DNA from: Nocardiopsis sp. NRRL B-16309
GTDB taxonomy: Bacteria > Actinomycetota > Actinomycetes > Streptosporangiales > Streptosporangiaceae
Reading direction: 5' to 3'
Length of the DNA: 64,000 nt
Assembly (NCBI RefSeq): GCF_001279585.1
Contig: NZ_LGEC01000058.1
Span: forward strand, 204,240 to 268,239
The position numbers and the translations under genes are program-made. The first letter of the stretch is position 1, and every line of letters starts with the position of its first letter. Under the pieces are notes generated by a model that saw only the letters and a list, made by a program, of their open reading frames with translations, was not told the origin of the DNA and searched no databases. Shown piece by piece: positions 41,026-49,211 of the stretch.

Positions 41026-42927
41026 ATGAGTACAGATGCCCCACGACCGGGCCCACGTCACCCGCAGTCCGACCCGTCACACACCTCCGGGACCGGACCC
41101 GACATCGTTCCTGGTCACCCGGAAGCCCAGGACCAGGACAACCCGGGTCTGCCGCTGCGGCGGCTGCTGCTCGCGCTCGGCGACCCGGTCGTCGACGTGG
41201 CCGCGGCACCGCGCGGTCTCGATGTTCAGGTGGACAACGTCGTCATCGTGGATCCGGAGGACCGCTCCGAGGCCCGGTCCGGGGACCTGGTGCTGCTGAT
41301 CGGGGTGCGCGGAACGGCGGCGCGGCGGCTGATCCGCGCGCTCGCCGAGCAGGGGGCCACGGCCGTCGCGGTCAAGACGAGCGCCCACACCCCGCCCGAG
41401 GAGGTGCTGCCGCCGCCCACCAGGCGCCCGCCGTCGCCGCTGGGCCGCATCGCGGAGAGCCGGGGGCACGGGTCGGCCTCGGACGCCTACGGCGGCCCCT
41501 CCGGGGCCAGGGCCGGGCGGGCGCTGCGCGCCGGGGGCGTCGACGAGATGCGCACCCTGCGCACGGAGGCGCAGGAGGCCGGGATCGCGCTGCTGTCGGT
41601 GCGTCCCGAGGTGCGCTGGGACCAGTTGCAGTCGGTGTGCCAGAGCATCGTCGACGACGCCCGGCTCAACGTGACGGCCGACGTCGGCGAGTCCGGCGGC
41701 GACCTGTTCTCCATGGCGCAGACCATCGCCCAGATCACCCGCGGCCTGGTGGCCATCGAGGACTCGGCGAGCCGGGTGCTGGCCTACTCCTCGGGTTCGG
41801 AGGTGGACGAACTGCGCCGCCTGTCCGTGCTGGGCCGCCAGGGCCCCGAGCCCTACCTGGCGCTGCTGCGCGAGTGGGGTGTCTTCGCCAAGCTGCGCTC
41901 CGGCGAGGAGGTCGTCCGCATCGACGAACACCCCGAGCTGGGCATCCGCCGCCGGCTCGCGGTGGGGATCCACGCCGGCCGCCAGCCGCTGGGCGCGATC
42001 TGGGTGCAGGAGGGCTCCGAGCCGCTGGCCGAGCACGCCGAGGAGGCCCTGGTCGGCGCCGCGCGCACGACCGCGCTCCAGATGATCAGGCAGCGCACCC
42101 AGGCCAGCGCCGGGCTGCGCCTGCGCGAGGACCTGCTGTCGAACCTGCTGGAGGGGCGCATCGACGCCAGCGCGCTGGCCGACACCGTGGAGGTGCACGC
42201 CGACCGGGGCGCGCTGGTCGTGGCGTTCCTGCTCGCCGAGGGCGACGTCGAGGACCGCCCGGACCGACCCGAGCGGGAGCTGCGCCGCCGCCAGCTCATC
42301 GACCTGGTGTCGGTGCACACCGCGGCCTACCGGCGCAGTGCCCTGGTCACCGAGCTCCAGGGACGGGTCTACGTCCTGCTGCCCGACCTGGCCCGCGCAC
42401 GCGAGGGCTGGCGCGGGGTGGAGCAGTCGGTGCTCGCCCTCACCCGCAAGACCGTGACCGCGGCACGCGCCGCCCTGGGACTGGAGGTGCAGGCGGCCGT
42501 GGGATCGCGGGTGGAGAGCCTGGCCGAGGTGCCCGACTCGCGCGCCGAGGCCGACCGGGTGCTGGACGCGATGAGCCGCGACCTGGACCGGGACGTGGCC
42601 ACCATCTCCGACGTGCGCTCGCGGGTGCTCATCAGCGAGACCCTCGCCCTGCTGCGCGCGGACCCGTCCCTGCGCGATCCACGCGTGACCCGCCTCGTCG
42701 AGCACGACCGCGCCGGCGGCGCCGACCTGGTCCACTCGCTGCTGGCCTACCTTGAGGTCTTCGGCGACGCCCGCGCCGCCGCCGAGCGCCTGCACATCCA
42801 CCCGAACACCCTGCGCTACCGGGTCCGCCGCGCCGCCGCCGTCAGCGGAATCGACCTGGCCGACCCGGGAGAGCGCCTGTTCACCCAGCTCCAGCTCCTC
42901 ATGGAACAGCAGCTCCCCGACCACTGA
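41026..42927 (+). CDS. PucR-family transcriptional regulator of the proline genes
   Basis: A 633-residue regulator starting at 41026 (MSTDAPRPG; GGGA six bases upstream). An N-terminal PucR-like domain (LRRLLLALGDPVVDVAAAPRGLDVQVDNVVIVDPED) carries a 60-residue Pro/Arg insert. A central GAF-like region (about 215-370) and a GGDEF-like CdaR segment follow. The C-terminal PucR helix-turn-helix reads LEVFGDARAAAERLHIHPNTLRYRVRR. PucR-type proteins usually activate neighbouring catabolic genes in response to substrate. The divergent pruA/proline dehydrogenase pair makes proline or P5C the likely inducer, as reported for similar regulators in actinobacteria. Confidence 0.9.
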   Translation: MSTDAPRPGPRHPQSDPSHTSGTGPDIVPGHPEAQDQDNPGLPLRRLLLALGDPVVDVAAAPRGLDVQVDNVVIVDPEDRSEARSGDLVLLIGVRGTAARRLIRALAEQGATAVAVKTSAHTPPEEVLPPPTRRPPSPLGRIAESRGHGSASDAYGGPSGARAGRALRAGGVDEMRTLRTEAQEAGIALLSVRPEVRWDQLQSVCQSIVDDARLNVTADVGESGGDLFSMAQTIAQITRGLVAIEDSASRVLAYSSGSEVDELRRLSVLGRQGPEPYLALLREWGVFAKLRSGEEVVRIDEHPELGIRRRLAVGIHAGRQPLGAIWVQEGSEPLAEHAEEALVGAARTTALQMIRQRTQASAGLRLREDLLSNLLEGRIDASALADTVEVHADRGALVVAFLLAEGDVEDRPDRPERELRRRQLIDLVSVHTAAYRRSALVTELQGRVYVLLPDLARAREGWRGVEQSVLALTRKTVTAARAALGLEVQAAVGSRVESLAEVPDSRAEADRVLDAMSRDLDRDVATISDVRSRVLISETLALLRADPSLRDPRVTRLVEHDRAGGADLVHSLLAYLEVFGDARAAAERLHIHPNTLRYRVRRAAAVSGIDLADPGERLFTQLQLLMEQQLPDH

Positions 42928-42968
42928 TCACCGATCAGCCGAAACCGGCCCGAGACCAGCCGGGACCG

Positions 42969-43207
42969 GGAGCCCAGGGGTGACGCGTGCAGGGACGTCC
43001 CCCTCCCTCACCCGAGGGGTCAAAGGTCGACCGTTCAGCTCTGCGGAACCGCAAGGGGGCGGACGTTCGGTCGTCCGGGACACCGGGGCATCCGCAGGGG
43101 AGCGGGGGCCACCCGCACCCCCACGGAGCCCAGGGGTGACGCGTGCAGGGACGTCCCCCTCCCTCACCCGAGGGGGGTCAAACGTCGGCCGTTCAGCTCT
43201 GCGGAAC
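42969..43207. repeat. Direct repeat of about 82 bp (two copies) in a gene-free island
   Basis: A block starting ggagcccaggggtgacgcgt is present at 42969-43049 and again at 43125-43207, a 156-bp period, with a handful of differences and one short indel. Three further copies of a CCCC(A/T)GGGGG core followed by GTTG lie at about 43243-43337. The whole stretch 42928-43480 lacks a coding gene. Confidence 0.85.
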
Positions 43208-43339
43208 GACCGGGAGTCGGACGTGCACATGTGGGCCTGCCGAACCCCAGGGGGTTGAAGCCGCACGCATAGGCCTACGTGAGCCCCTGGGGGTTGGAGG
43301 TGAGCGGTTCCGCTCACGGCGACCCCAGGGGGGTTGGTC

Positions 43340-43481
43340 GGGCCAAAGCGAGGAACGAGCGGAGGCCCAAAGAAAGCACGGGCGAGGGCGCCGACGGGTC
43401 CTGGAGTGGCTGGAGGTGCACTCCCGAGGAACGAGGGCGTGCACCGGAAGGCGCGAAGGCCCCGTCTCAAAGGCGCCCGAG
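43340..43481 (-). repeat. Dispersed repeat B, copy 2, next to the tRNA
   Basis: On the minus strand, block 1 (43484-43450) starts within the last bases of the tRNA and runs tactcgggcgcctttgagac onwards. A hairpin formed by ggtgcac and gtgcacc lies between 43441 and 43412. Block 2 (43368-43340) follows. The same blocks occur in the other order at 14275-14338. Confidence 0.75.
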
Positions 43482-43555
43482 TACCCCCGGTCGGACTCGA
43501 ACCGACACTTGTGACCCTTTTAGGGGGCCTGCCTCTTCCATTGGGCTACGAGGGC
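43482..43555 (-). tRNA. tRNA-like gene, anticodon position reads UAA (atypical)
   Basis: A 74-base cloverleaf can be drawn: acceptor GCCCTCG with CGGGGGT (two wobble pairs), D arm GCC/GGC, anticodon stem GGCCC/GGGTC, T arm GTCGG/CCGAC with loop TTCGAGT, and discriminator A. The seven-base anticodon loop is CCTAAAA, so positions 34-36 are UAA, which would read the leucine codon UUA. Two things are odd: position 33 is C instead of the nearly invariant U, and the variable region is short (six bases), whereas tRNA-Leu is normally class II with a long arm. No CCA is encoded. It may be a functional unusual tRNA or a decaying one. Confidence 0.6.
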
Positions 43556-43619
43556 GTGCCCATCATACCGGCCGGGTCGATTGCCCACTTTGGTTCCGCT
43601 TGGCCGGATGGGGACACGA

Positions 43620-43650
43620 AACGACCGGCCTCTCGGGGAGACCGGTCGTT
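43620..43650 (-). terminator. ndh terminator
   Basis: AACGACCGG and CCGGTCGTT form a nine-bp stem extended by CTC/GAG after one mismatch, 31 bases after the ndh stop. Confidence 0.75.
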
Positions 43651-43680
43651 CCTCGTCGTGTGCCGCGCGGCGGTCGGGGG

Positions 43681-45057
43681 TCAGCTGACCCGGCGGAGCT
43701 CTCCGTTCTCCACCTGGGGCCGGCTGGCCTCGGCGAAGGCCTGGCGGGGCTCGACCATCTCCGGCAGCGCGGCGAAGTCGCGGCGCAGGAAGAAGGCGAG
43801 CGTCCAGTCCGACAGGACGCGCATCTTGCGGTTGAAGGTCGGGACCGCGAACAGGTGGTAGGCGCGGTGCGCGTACCAGGCGAGGCGGCCGTTCAGCTTG
43901 ATCTTGCCGAAGAGCTGGGCGGCGCCCTTGTGCAGGCCGAGCCCGGCGACCGCGCCGAGGTTCTTGTGGCGGTAGGCCTTGAGCTTGCCGTTGCGCAGGC
44001 TCGCGATCACGTTGTCGGCGAGCACGGGGGCCTGGCGGACCGCGTTCTGGGCGTTGGGCGGGTAGTAGCCGCCGTTGCCGTCGGGCACCTGGGCGTTGTC
44101 GCCGCCGGCGAAGGCGTTCTCCACACCGTTGACGGTCAGGAACTCGCTGGTGTCGATGTGGCCCTTGGGTCCGAGGGGCAGGTCACTGGCGGCGACGACC
44201 GGGCTGGGCTTGACGCCCGCGGTCCACACCAGGGTGCCCGCGTCGAACTCGTCGCCGTCGCTGAGCTTGATGCGCTGGTCGACCGCCGACTCCAGGAACG
44301 TCTTGAGCCGGACGTCGATGCCGCGCCGGCGCAGCTGGTTCAGCGCCTTGGTGCCGACCTCCGGGCCGACCTCGGGCAGGATCTTGTCCGCGGCCTCGAT
44401 GAGGTAGAACTGCACGTCCTCCAGCCCGATCGAGCTGTACATCCGGATCGCGTCGCGGACCAGGTCCTCCAGCTCGGCGATGGCCTCGGCCCCGGCGAAC
44501 CCGCCGCCGACGAACACGAAGTTCAGGGCCTTGGCGCGCACGGCCTCGTCGTCGGTGGAGTCGGCGATGGCGAGCTGGTTGAGCACGTGGTTGCGGAGGT
44601 AGGCGGCCTCCTCCACGGTCTTGATGCCGATGCCGCACTCGGCCAGGCCCGGGATCGGCAGGGTGCGCGAGACGGCACCCGCGGCGAGCACGATGTGGTC
44701 GTAGTGGAGGGTCTCCGGCTCGCCGACGTTGGGCTCGTAGCGCACGGTGCGGTCGGCGTGGTCGATGCGGACGACCCGGCCGCCCAGGACGCGCACGCGG
44801 TCGAAGACCTCGCGCAGCGGGACGACGACGTGGCGGGGCGAGATGTTGCCGGACGCGGTCTCGGGCAGGAACGGCTGGTAGGTCATGTAGGAGTTCGGGT
44901 CGATGACGGTGATGCGCGCTTCGCCGGCCCCGAGCTTCTTCTCCAGTCGCCTCGCGGTGTACATCCCGAGGTACCCACCGCCGACGATGAGGATGTGCGG
45001 GATCTCCGCGTCGTCCCCGCCGCCGTGCACCAGCCGGTAGTTCCTGCTCTCGGTCAT
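43681..45057 (-). CDS. ndh: Type II NADH:quinone dehydrogenase
   Basis: A single-subunit, non-proton-pumping NADH dehydrogenase of 458 residues acting on the inner face of the membrane. The FAD-binding GGGYLG is at 26-31, the NADH-binding VGGGFAGAEAIAEL near 175, with TYQPFLPETASG and the C-terminal FAD contact NAFAGGDNAQVP, then QNAVRQAPVLADNV. The C-terminal 80 residues hold the amphipathic membrane-contact helices. The start at 45057 (MTESRNYRLV) has AAGGGCGG upstream. Two Rex operators in its upstream region show it is switched by the NADH/NAD ratio. It follows ppx but with a 346-bp gap and its own control. Confidence 0.94.
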   Translation of the reverse strand: MTESRNYRLVHGGGDDAEIPHILIVGGGYLGMYTARRLEKKLGAGEARITVIDPNSYMTYQPFLPETASGNISPRHVVVPLREVFDRVRVLGGRVVRIDHADRTVRYEPNVGEPETLHYDHIVLAAGAVSRTLPIPGLAECGIGIKTVEEAAYLRNHVLNQLAIADSTDDEAVRAKALNFVFVGGGFAGAEAIAELEDLVRDAIRMYSSIGLEDVQFYLIEAADKILPEVGPEVGTKALNQLRRRGIDVRLKTFLESAVDQRIKLSDGDEFDAGTLVWTAGVKPSPVVAASDLPLGPKGHIDTSEFLTVNGVENAFAGGDNAQVPDGNGGYYPPNAQNAVRQAPVLADNVIASLRNGKLKAYRHKNLGAVAGLGLHKGAAQLFGKIKLNGRLAWYAHRAYHLFAVPTFNRKMRVLSDWTLAFFLRRDFAALPEMVEPRQAFAEASRPQVENGELRRVS

Positions 45058-45193
45058 CGCATATCCGCCCTTGGGGTTCTCCGCCGCCCCTCCCGGGACT
45101 GCGGCGTCTGTTCTTGGTCTTCGGTCGCCCTGCCGTGGTCCAGCCGGGTCCCGTCCGAACCGCGGAGAGTGTCCGCGACTCTGCGGCGCCTGC

Positions 45194-45211
45194 TTGTGCA
45201 TTCTTTCACAA
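45194..45211. promoter_or_regulatory. Rex operator 1 (one mismatch)
   Basis: TTGTGCATTCTTTCACAA fits the Rex consensus TTGTGAANNNNTTCACAA except for C in place of the first A. It lies 137 bp upstream of the ndh start. Confidence 0.75.
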
Positions 45212-45297
45212 GCCCCCTCCGCAGAGAAGGTTCACATCTGATCACCTTCGCACCACTTTCCCCGTAACCTGCACGACATATCCGCAGGTCAGAGGGG

Positions 45298-45315
45298 TTG
45301 TGAAAGCTTTCACAA
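45298..45315. promoter_or_regulatory. Rex operator 2 (perfect palindrome)
   Basis: TTGTGAAAGCTTTCACAA matches the Rex consensus at every defined position and is fully palindromic. It is 104 bp from the first site. Rex is a redox-sensing repressor that leaves DNA when NADH rises. The rest of the 346-bp gap 45058-45403 has no gene. Confidence 0.88.
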
Positions 45316-45403
45316 GGCCGTGGCGCGGTGACGCGTCTCACCCCGGGGCCCGGTGGCGGAGAGGAAAACCCCTGGTCACCGGACCGCTCGTCGGGGCGCG
45401 TCG

Positions 45404-46390
45404 CTACACGATGAGGCTCCAGGCCACACCGTCGAGGATGTCGTGCTCACTGGCGGTGAAGTGGTCGGCGCCCGTGCGCTCGAGCACGCGCGAGAGCACC
45501 AGCGCGCCGGCGGCGATCACGTCCACCCGACCCGGGTGCATGACGCCGATCCCGGCCCGCTCGGCCGAGGTGGACTTGAGCAGTTCCTCGGTGATCCGGG
45601 TCAGGTCGCCCACGCTTACGTCGGAGTGGTGGATCCGCTCGGGGTCGTACTCGGGCAGGCCCAGGGCGATCCCGGCGACCGTGGTCGCGGTCCCCGCGAC
45701 GCACACCACCGAACCCGCCTCGCGCAGCGGCACGACCTTCTCGACCTCGTCGAGCGCGGCGTCGATGTCCGCCGTGGCCGCCGCGATCTGCTCGGCGGTG
45801 GGCGGGTCGTCCCGCAGGTGCCGCTCCGTCATCCGCACGCAGCCCACGTCGACCGACAGGGAGGCGCGGACCAGCTCGTCGTCCGCGCCGGAGCCGCCGC
45901 CCAGGACGAACTCGGTCGACCCGCCGCCGATGTCCACGACCAGGAACGGCGGGGTGAGACCGCTGTCGCCGTCCTCGTCGGCCTCGGCGGCGAACTCGGC
46001 CGTGGCGCCCACGAAGGACAGCTCCGCCTCGTCCAGGCCGGTGACCACCTCGGGCTCCACGCCGATGATCTCGCGCACGCCGTCGATGAAGACCTGCCGG
46101 TTGGCGGCGTCACGCGTGGCGCTGGTGGCGACCATGCGCACCGTGTCCGGTCCCGGCTCGATGCCGTGGGCCCGGATCTCCTCGGCGTAGTCGCGCAGCG
46201 CCTCGAAGGTGCGCTCCAGGGCCTGGGGCGCGAACGACCCCGTCTCGTCGACGCCCTCGCCCAGGCGCACGACCTCCATCCGGCGGTCGAGGTCGACCAC
46301 CTGGACCTCGTCCTCGCCCACGTGGACCACGTCGGCGATCAGCAGCCTGATCGAGTTGGTTCCGCAGTCGATCGCCGCGACACCGCTCAT
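45404..46390 (-). CDS. ppx: Ppx/GppA exopolyphosphatase family protein
   Basis: A 328-residue member of the ASKHA phosphatase family, hydrolysing polyphosphate end residues or pppGpp. The phosphate-binding loops are IDCGTNSIRLLI near the start and VVDIGGGSTEFVLGG near 145. The C-terminal SEHDILDGVAWSLI is the usual end of the short single-domain actinobacterial type. The start at 46390 overlaps the DUF501 stop (TCATGA), showing translational coupling. The order eno-ftsB-DUF501-ppx is the same as Rv1023-Rv1026. Confidence 0.93.
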   Translation of the reverse strand: MSGVAAIDCGTNSIRLLIADVVHVGEDEVQVVDLDRRMEVVRLGEGVDETGSFAPQALERTFEALRDYAEEIRAHGIEPGPDTVRMVATSATRDAANRQVFIDGVREIIGVEPEVVTGLDEAELSFVGATAEFAAEADEDGDSGLTPPFLVVDIGGGSTEFVLGGGSGADDELVRASLSVDVGCVRMTERHLRDDPPTAEQIAAATADIDAALDEVEKVVPLREAGSVVCVAGTATTVAGIALGLPEYDPERIHHSDVSVGDLTRITEELLKSTSAERAGIGVMHPGRVDVIAAGALVLSRVLERTGADHFTASEHDILDGVAWSLIV

Positions 46391-46998
46391 GACCCGTTCC
46401 CTTCGTCGCCCTCGCGGGCGTCCTCGTCGACACACACGCACGCGCCCTTGTCCCACCAGTGCGGGAGCTCCTCCAGCGCCTCGGCCCCGAAGGGGTTGGT
46501 CCCCGGCGCGGCGAGCTCATGGGCCACCAGCGCGTGCAGGCACTTCACCCTGGTCGGCATGCCCCCGGTGCTCTGCATGCCCTCGGGCAGCGGTTCGACA
46601 CCGTCGATCCGCGCCTGTTCGGACCGCTCGGCGATGTAGGACTCGTGCGCCTTGGCGTAGGCGGCCCGCAGGTCGGGCTCCTCGGCCAGGCGCTCCTGCA
46701 TGCGGCGCATCCGGCCCTCGTTCTCCATCCGGCCGATCGCCGACGCGGCGCGCGGGCACGTCAGGTAGTACAACGTCGGGAAGGGCTCACCGCTTTCCAG
46801 GCGGGGAGCGGTGCGCACCACATCGGGCAGGCCGCAGGGGCACCGGTGGGCGATCCCCCGCACACCGCGCGGAGTGCGTCCGAGTTGGAGTTCGATGGCG
46901 GCGACGTCGCGGTCGGAGACCTGGCCGTCGGCGGCCCCGCCGCTGGCGCGGGGGGCGTCGTCGTTGTGCCCCGGAGCGGGCTGATCTGCGGAAGTCAT
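46387..46998 (-). CDS. DUF501 protein
   Basis: A 203-residue protein of unknown function, conserved in actinobacteria between ftsB and ppx. A 30-residue variable start precedes AIELQLGRTPRGVRGIAHRCPCGLPDVVRTAPRLESGEPFPTLYYLTCPRA, whose CPC and CP cysteines look like a metal site; ACVC near the C-terminus may complete it. A helical region (MENEGRMRRMQERL) and MPTRVKCLHALVAHELA follow. The ATG at 46998 has little ribosome site, and CATATCCT nine bases upstream may be a -10, so translation could be nearly leaderless. Repeat A lies immediately upstream. Confidence 0.92.
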   Translation of the reverse strand: MTSADQPAPGHNDDAPRASGGAADGQVSDRDVAAIELQLGRTPRGVRGIAHRCPCGLPDVVRTAPRLESGEPFPTLYYLTCPRAASAIGRMENEGRMRRMQERLAEEPDLRAAYAKAHESYIAERSEQARIDGVEPLPEGMQSTGGMPTRVKCLHALVAHELAAPGTNPFGAEALEELPHWWDKGACVCVDEDAREGDEGNGS

Positions 46999-47015
46999 GG
47001 CGGACCCAGGATATG

Positions 47016-47294
47016 CCCGCCCGCCGCCCACCATCGCCGGTATGGGCGCTTCGCGCCGAGACCGGCTACCACCCTCAACCGACGCCTCCGGCGCAGACCT
47101 CCCGCCCGTCACCCGCCATCGCCCGTCGGAGCGCTTCGCGAAGGGACGGGCTACCACCCTCAACCGACGCCTCCGGCGCAGACCTCCCGCCCGCCGCCCA
47201 CCATCGCCGGTATGGGCGCTTCGCGCCGAGACCGGCTACCACCCTCAACCGACGCCTCCGGCGCGGACCCAACGCCCGCCGCCCACCATCGCCG
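47016..47294 (+). repeat. Dispersed repeat A, locus 2 (three 85-bp units plus a partial)
   Basis: Units start at 47016, 47101 and 47186, each exactly 85 bp, with a truncated fourth. Units 1 and 3 are almost identical. Each has a CCCACCATCGCC-type block, a hairpin, then ctaccaccctcaaccgacgc and ctccggcgc. In units 1 and 3 the hairpin is CCGGT...GGCGC-TTC-GCGCC...ACCGG; in unit 2 the outer stem is CCCGTC...GACGGG instead, so both arms changed together. It fills the gap between ftsB and DUF501. Confidence 0.92.
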
Positions 47295-47316
47295 GGGCCG
47301 CCGGTCTTCGGTGGGG

Positions 47317-47814
47317 TCAGATGCCGTCCTCGTCGGGGCTGTCGGCCGTGTCGACCGACCGCCACAGCGCGGTGAACCACGGTTCGGTGGGGGCCGCCTC
47401 CGCCTCGGCGTCGCCCTCGGAGTCCGGGCGGATGACGATGTAGGCGGTCTCCCCCGGGTACTGGTAGTGCAGGCGGGTCCGGGCCTCCTGCTCGACGTAC
47501 TCGTCCTCGCCCAGAGCCGCCTCGCGCTCGCGCAGCTCGCTCACGGAGTCCTCCATGCGCGCCCGCTCCTCCTGGAGCTGGGCGATCTGGGCCCGCTGCA
47601 GGATGTACTCCCGCAGCGGGTAGGCCAGGCTCAGCGCGATCACGCAGACCACCAGGGCCAGGATCGCGGCCCGGCTGGTGAGGGTGGGCCGCACCCGCGG
47701 GGTGCGGCCCACCCTGGAGCCGGCGGCCCCCCGCTTCCGTGCAGCACGGCCCGGCCTGTCGGCTTTTGTCGCCTTCGGGGCCTTTGTGGGTGGCTGTTTG
47801 GATTCGCGGGGCAC
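47317..47814 (-). CDS. ftsB: FtsB/DivIC septum formation initiator
   Basis: A 165-residue bitopic division protein. The cytoplasmic leader is Lys/Arg/Pro-rich (residues 1-47), a membrane helix follows (AAILALVVCVIALSLAYPL, about 49-67), then a coiled coil (REYILQRAQIAQLQEERARMEDSVSELREREAALG) and the DivIC-type YVEQEARTRLHYQYPGETAYIVI. It is expected to join FtsL and FtsQ in the divisome. The GTG start lies nine bases after the eno stop with no clear ribosome site, so it probably relies on coupling to eno. Confidence 0.93.
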   Translation of the reverse strand: MPRESKQPPTKAPKATKADRPGRAARKRGAAGSRVGRTPRVRPTLTSRAAILALVVCVIALSLAYPLREYILQRAQIAQLQEERARMEDSVSELREREAALGEDEYVEQEARTRLHYQYPGETAYIVIRPDSEGDAEAEAAPTEPWFTALWRSVDTADSPDEDGI

Positions 47815-47823
47815 TGGGGCAGA

Positions 47824-49107
47824 CTAGCCGCGGGCGGTGAAGCGCGGGAAGGCCGACACGCCCGCGTACACGGCGGCGTCGTCCAGTTCCTCCTCGATCC
47901 GCAGCAGCTGGTTGTACTTGGCGACGCGCTCGCTGCGCGCCGGGGCGCCGGTCTTGATCTGCCCGGCGTTGACGGCCACCGCGATGTCGGCGATGGTCGT
48001 GTCCTCGGTCTCGCCGGAACGGTGGCTGATCATGACGGTGTAGCCGCTGCGCTGGGCGAGGCTGACCGCGTCCAGGGTCTCGCTCAGGGTGCCGATCTGG
48101 TTGACCTTCACCAGCAGCGAGTTGGCGGTGTCGGAGTCGATGCCGCGCTTGAGGCGCTCGGGGTTGGTGACGAACAGGTCGTCGCCGACCAGCTGCACCT
48201 TGCCGCCGATCTGCTCGGTGAGCTTCTTCCAGCCCTCCCAGTCCTCCTCGTCGAGGGGGTCCTCGATGGAGACCAGCGGGTAGGCCTCGACCAGCTCGGC
48301 GTAGTAGGCGGCCATCTCCTCGGCCGAGCGCGTCTTGCCCTCGAAGGTGTAGACGCCCTCCGAGAACAGCTCGGTGGCGGCCACGTCCAGGGCGAGCGCG
48401 ATGTCCGTGCCGGGGGTGTACCCGGCCTTCTCGATGGCCTCGACGATCAGGTCCAGGGCGGCCCGGTTGCTGTCCAGGTTGGGCGCGAAACCGCCCTCGT
48501 CGCCGACGCCGGTGCCCAGGCCGTGCGCCTTGAGGACACCCTTGAGCGCCTGGTAGACCTCGGCGCCCCAGCGCAGCGCCTCGGAGAAGGTGGCGGCACC
48601 GATGGGCGCGACCATGAACTCCTGGATGTCGACGTTGCTGTCCGCGTGCGCGCCGCCGTTGAGGATGTTCATCATCGGGACGGGCAGCACGTGGGCGTTG
48701 GGGCCGCCGATGTAGCGGTACAGGGGCAGCTCGGCCTCCAGGGCGGCGGCCTTGGCCACGGCCAGGGACGCGCCGAGGATGGCGTTGGCGCCGATCCGGG
48801 ACTTGTCCGGCGTGCCGTCCAGGTCGATCAGCGCGCGGTCGATGAGCCGCTGCTCGTCGGGGTGGTGCCCGAGCAGCTCGTCGGCGATCTCGTCGTTGAC
48901 CGCGGTGACCGCCTTGGTCACGCCCTTGCCCCCGTAGCGGTCGCCGCCGTCACGCAGTTCGACCGCCTCGAACTGGCCGGTGGAGGCGCCGCTGGGCACA
49001 CCCGCGACAGCGCTGATGCCGTCGTCGAGGACGACCTCGACCTCGACGGTCGGGTTACCGCGGGAGTCGAGGATCTCCCTTGCGTGTACTGACTCGATGG
49101 ACGCCAC
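47824..49107 (-). CDS. eno: Enolase
   Basis: The glycolytic enzyme converting 2-phosphoglycerate to phosphoenolpyruvate, cytosolic and Mg-dependent. The GTG start at 49107 has GGAGAGA six bases upstream and gives 427 residues, the standard size. PSGASTGQFEAVELRD, the flexible loop, NILNGGAHADSNVDIQEFMVAPIGA, GDDLFVTNPERLKRGI with a metal ligand, and the signature SHRSGETEDTTIADIAV are all present. It heads the eno-ftsB-DUF501-ppx group. Confidence 0.98.
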   Translation of the reverse strand: MASIESVHAREILDSRGNPTVEVEVVLDDGISAVAGVPSGASTGQFEAVELRDGGDRYGGKGVTKAVTAVNDEIADELLGHHPDEQRLIDRALIDLDGTPDKSRIGANAILGASLAVAKAAALEAELPLYRYIGGPNAHVLPVPMMNILNGGAHADSNVDIQEFMVAPIGAATFSEALRWGAEVYQALKGVLKAHGLGTGVGDEGGFAPNLDSNRAALDLIVEAIEKAGYTPGTDIALALDVAATELFSEGVYTFEGKTRSAEEMAAYYAELVEAYPLVSIEDPLDEEDWEGWKKLTEQIGGKVQLVGDDLFVTNPERLKRGIDSDTANSLLVKVNQIGTLSETLDAVSLAQRSGYTVMISHRSGETEDTTIADIAVAVNAGQIKTGAPARSERVAKYNQLLRIEEELDDAAVYAGVSAFPRFTARG

Positions 49108-49211
49108 GGTGTCTCTCCGTCTCTAGGGGTGTTCGGTCCGCAGATCCAGGACCACCCAAGAGACTAGCGACCCCGGGGTCCGGCGTGGGCTCCCCACCCC
49201 GTCGAATTGGT

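Noticed and set aside
43143..43514. Plus-strand open frame of 123 codons over the repeat island and tRNA
   Set aside because: It runs through direct repeats and antisense to the tRNA, with no ribosome site and non-coding composition.
47016..47294. CRISPR-like array
   Set aside because: The 85-bp units follow each other without unique spacers, repeats are far longer than CRISPR repeats, and no cas gene is near.
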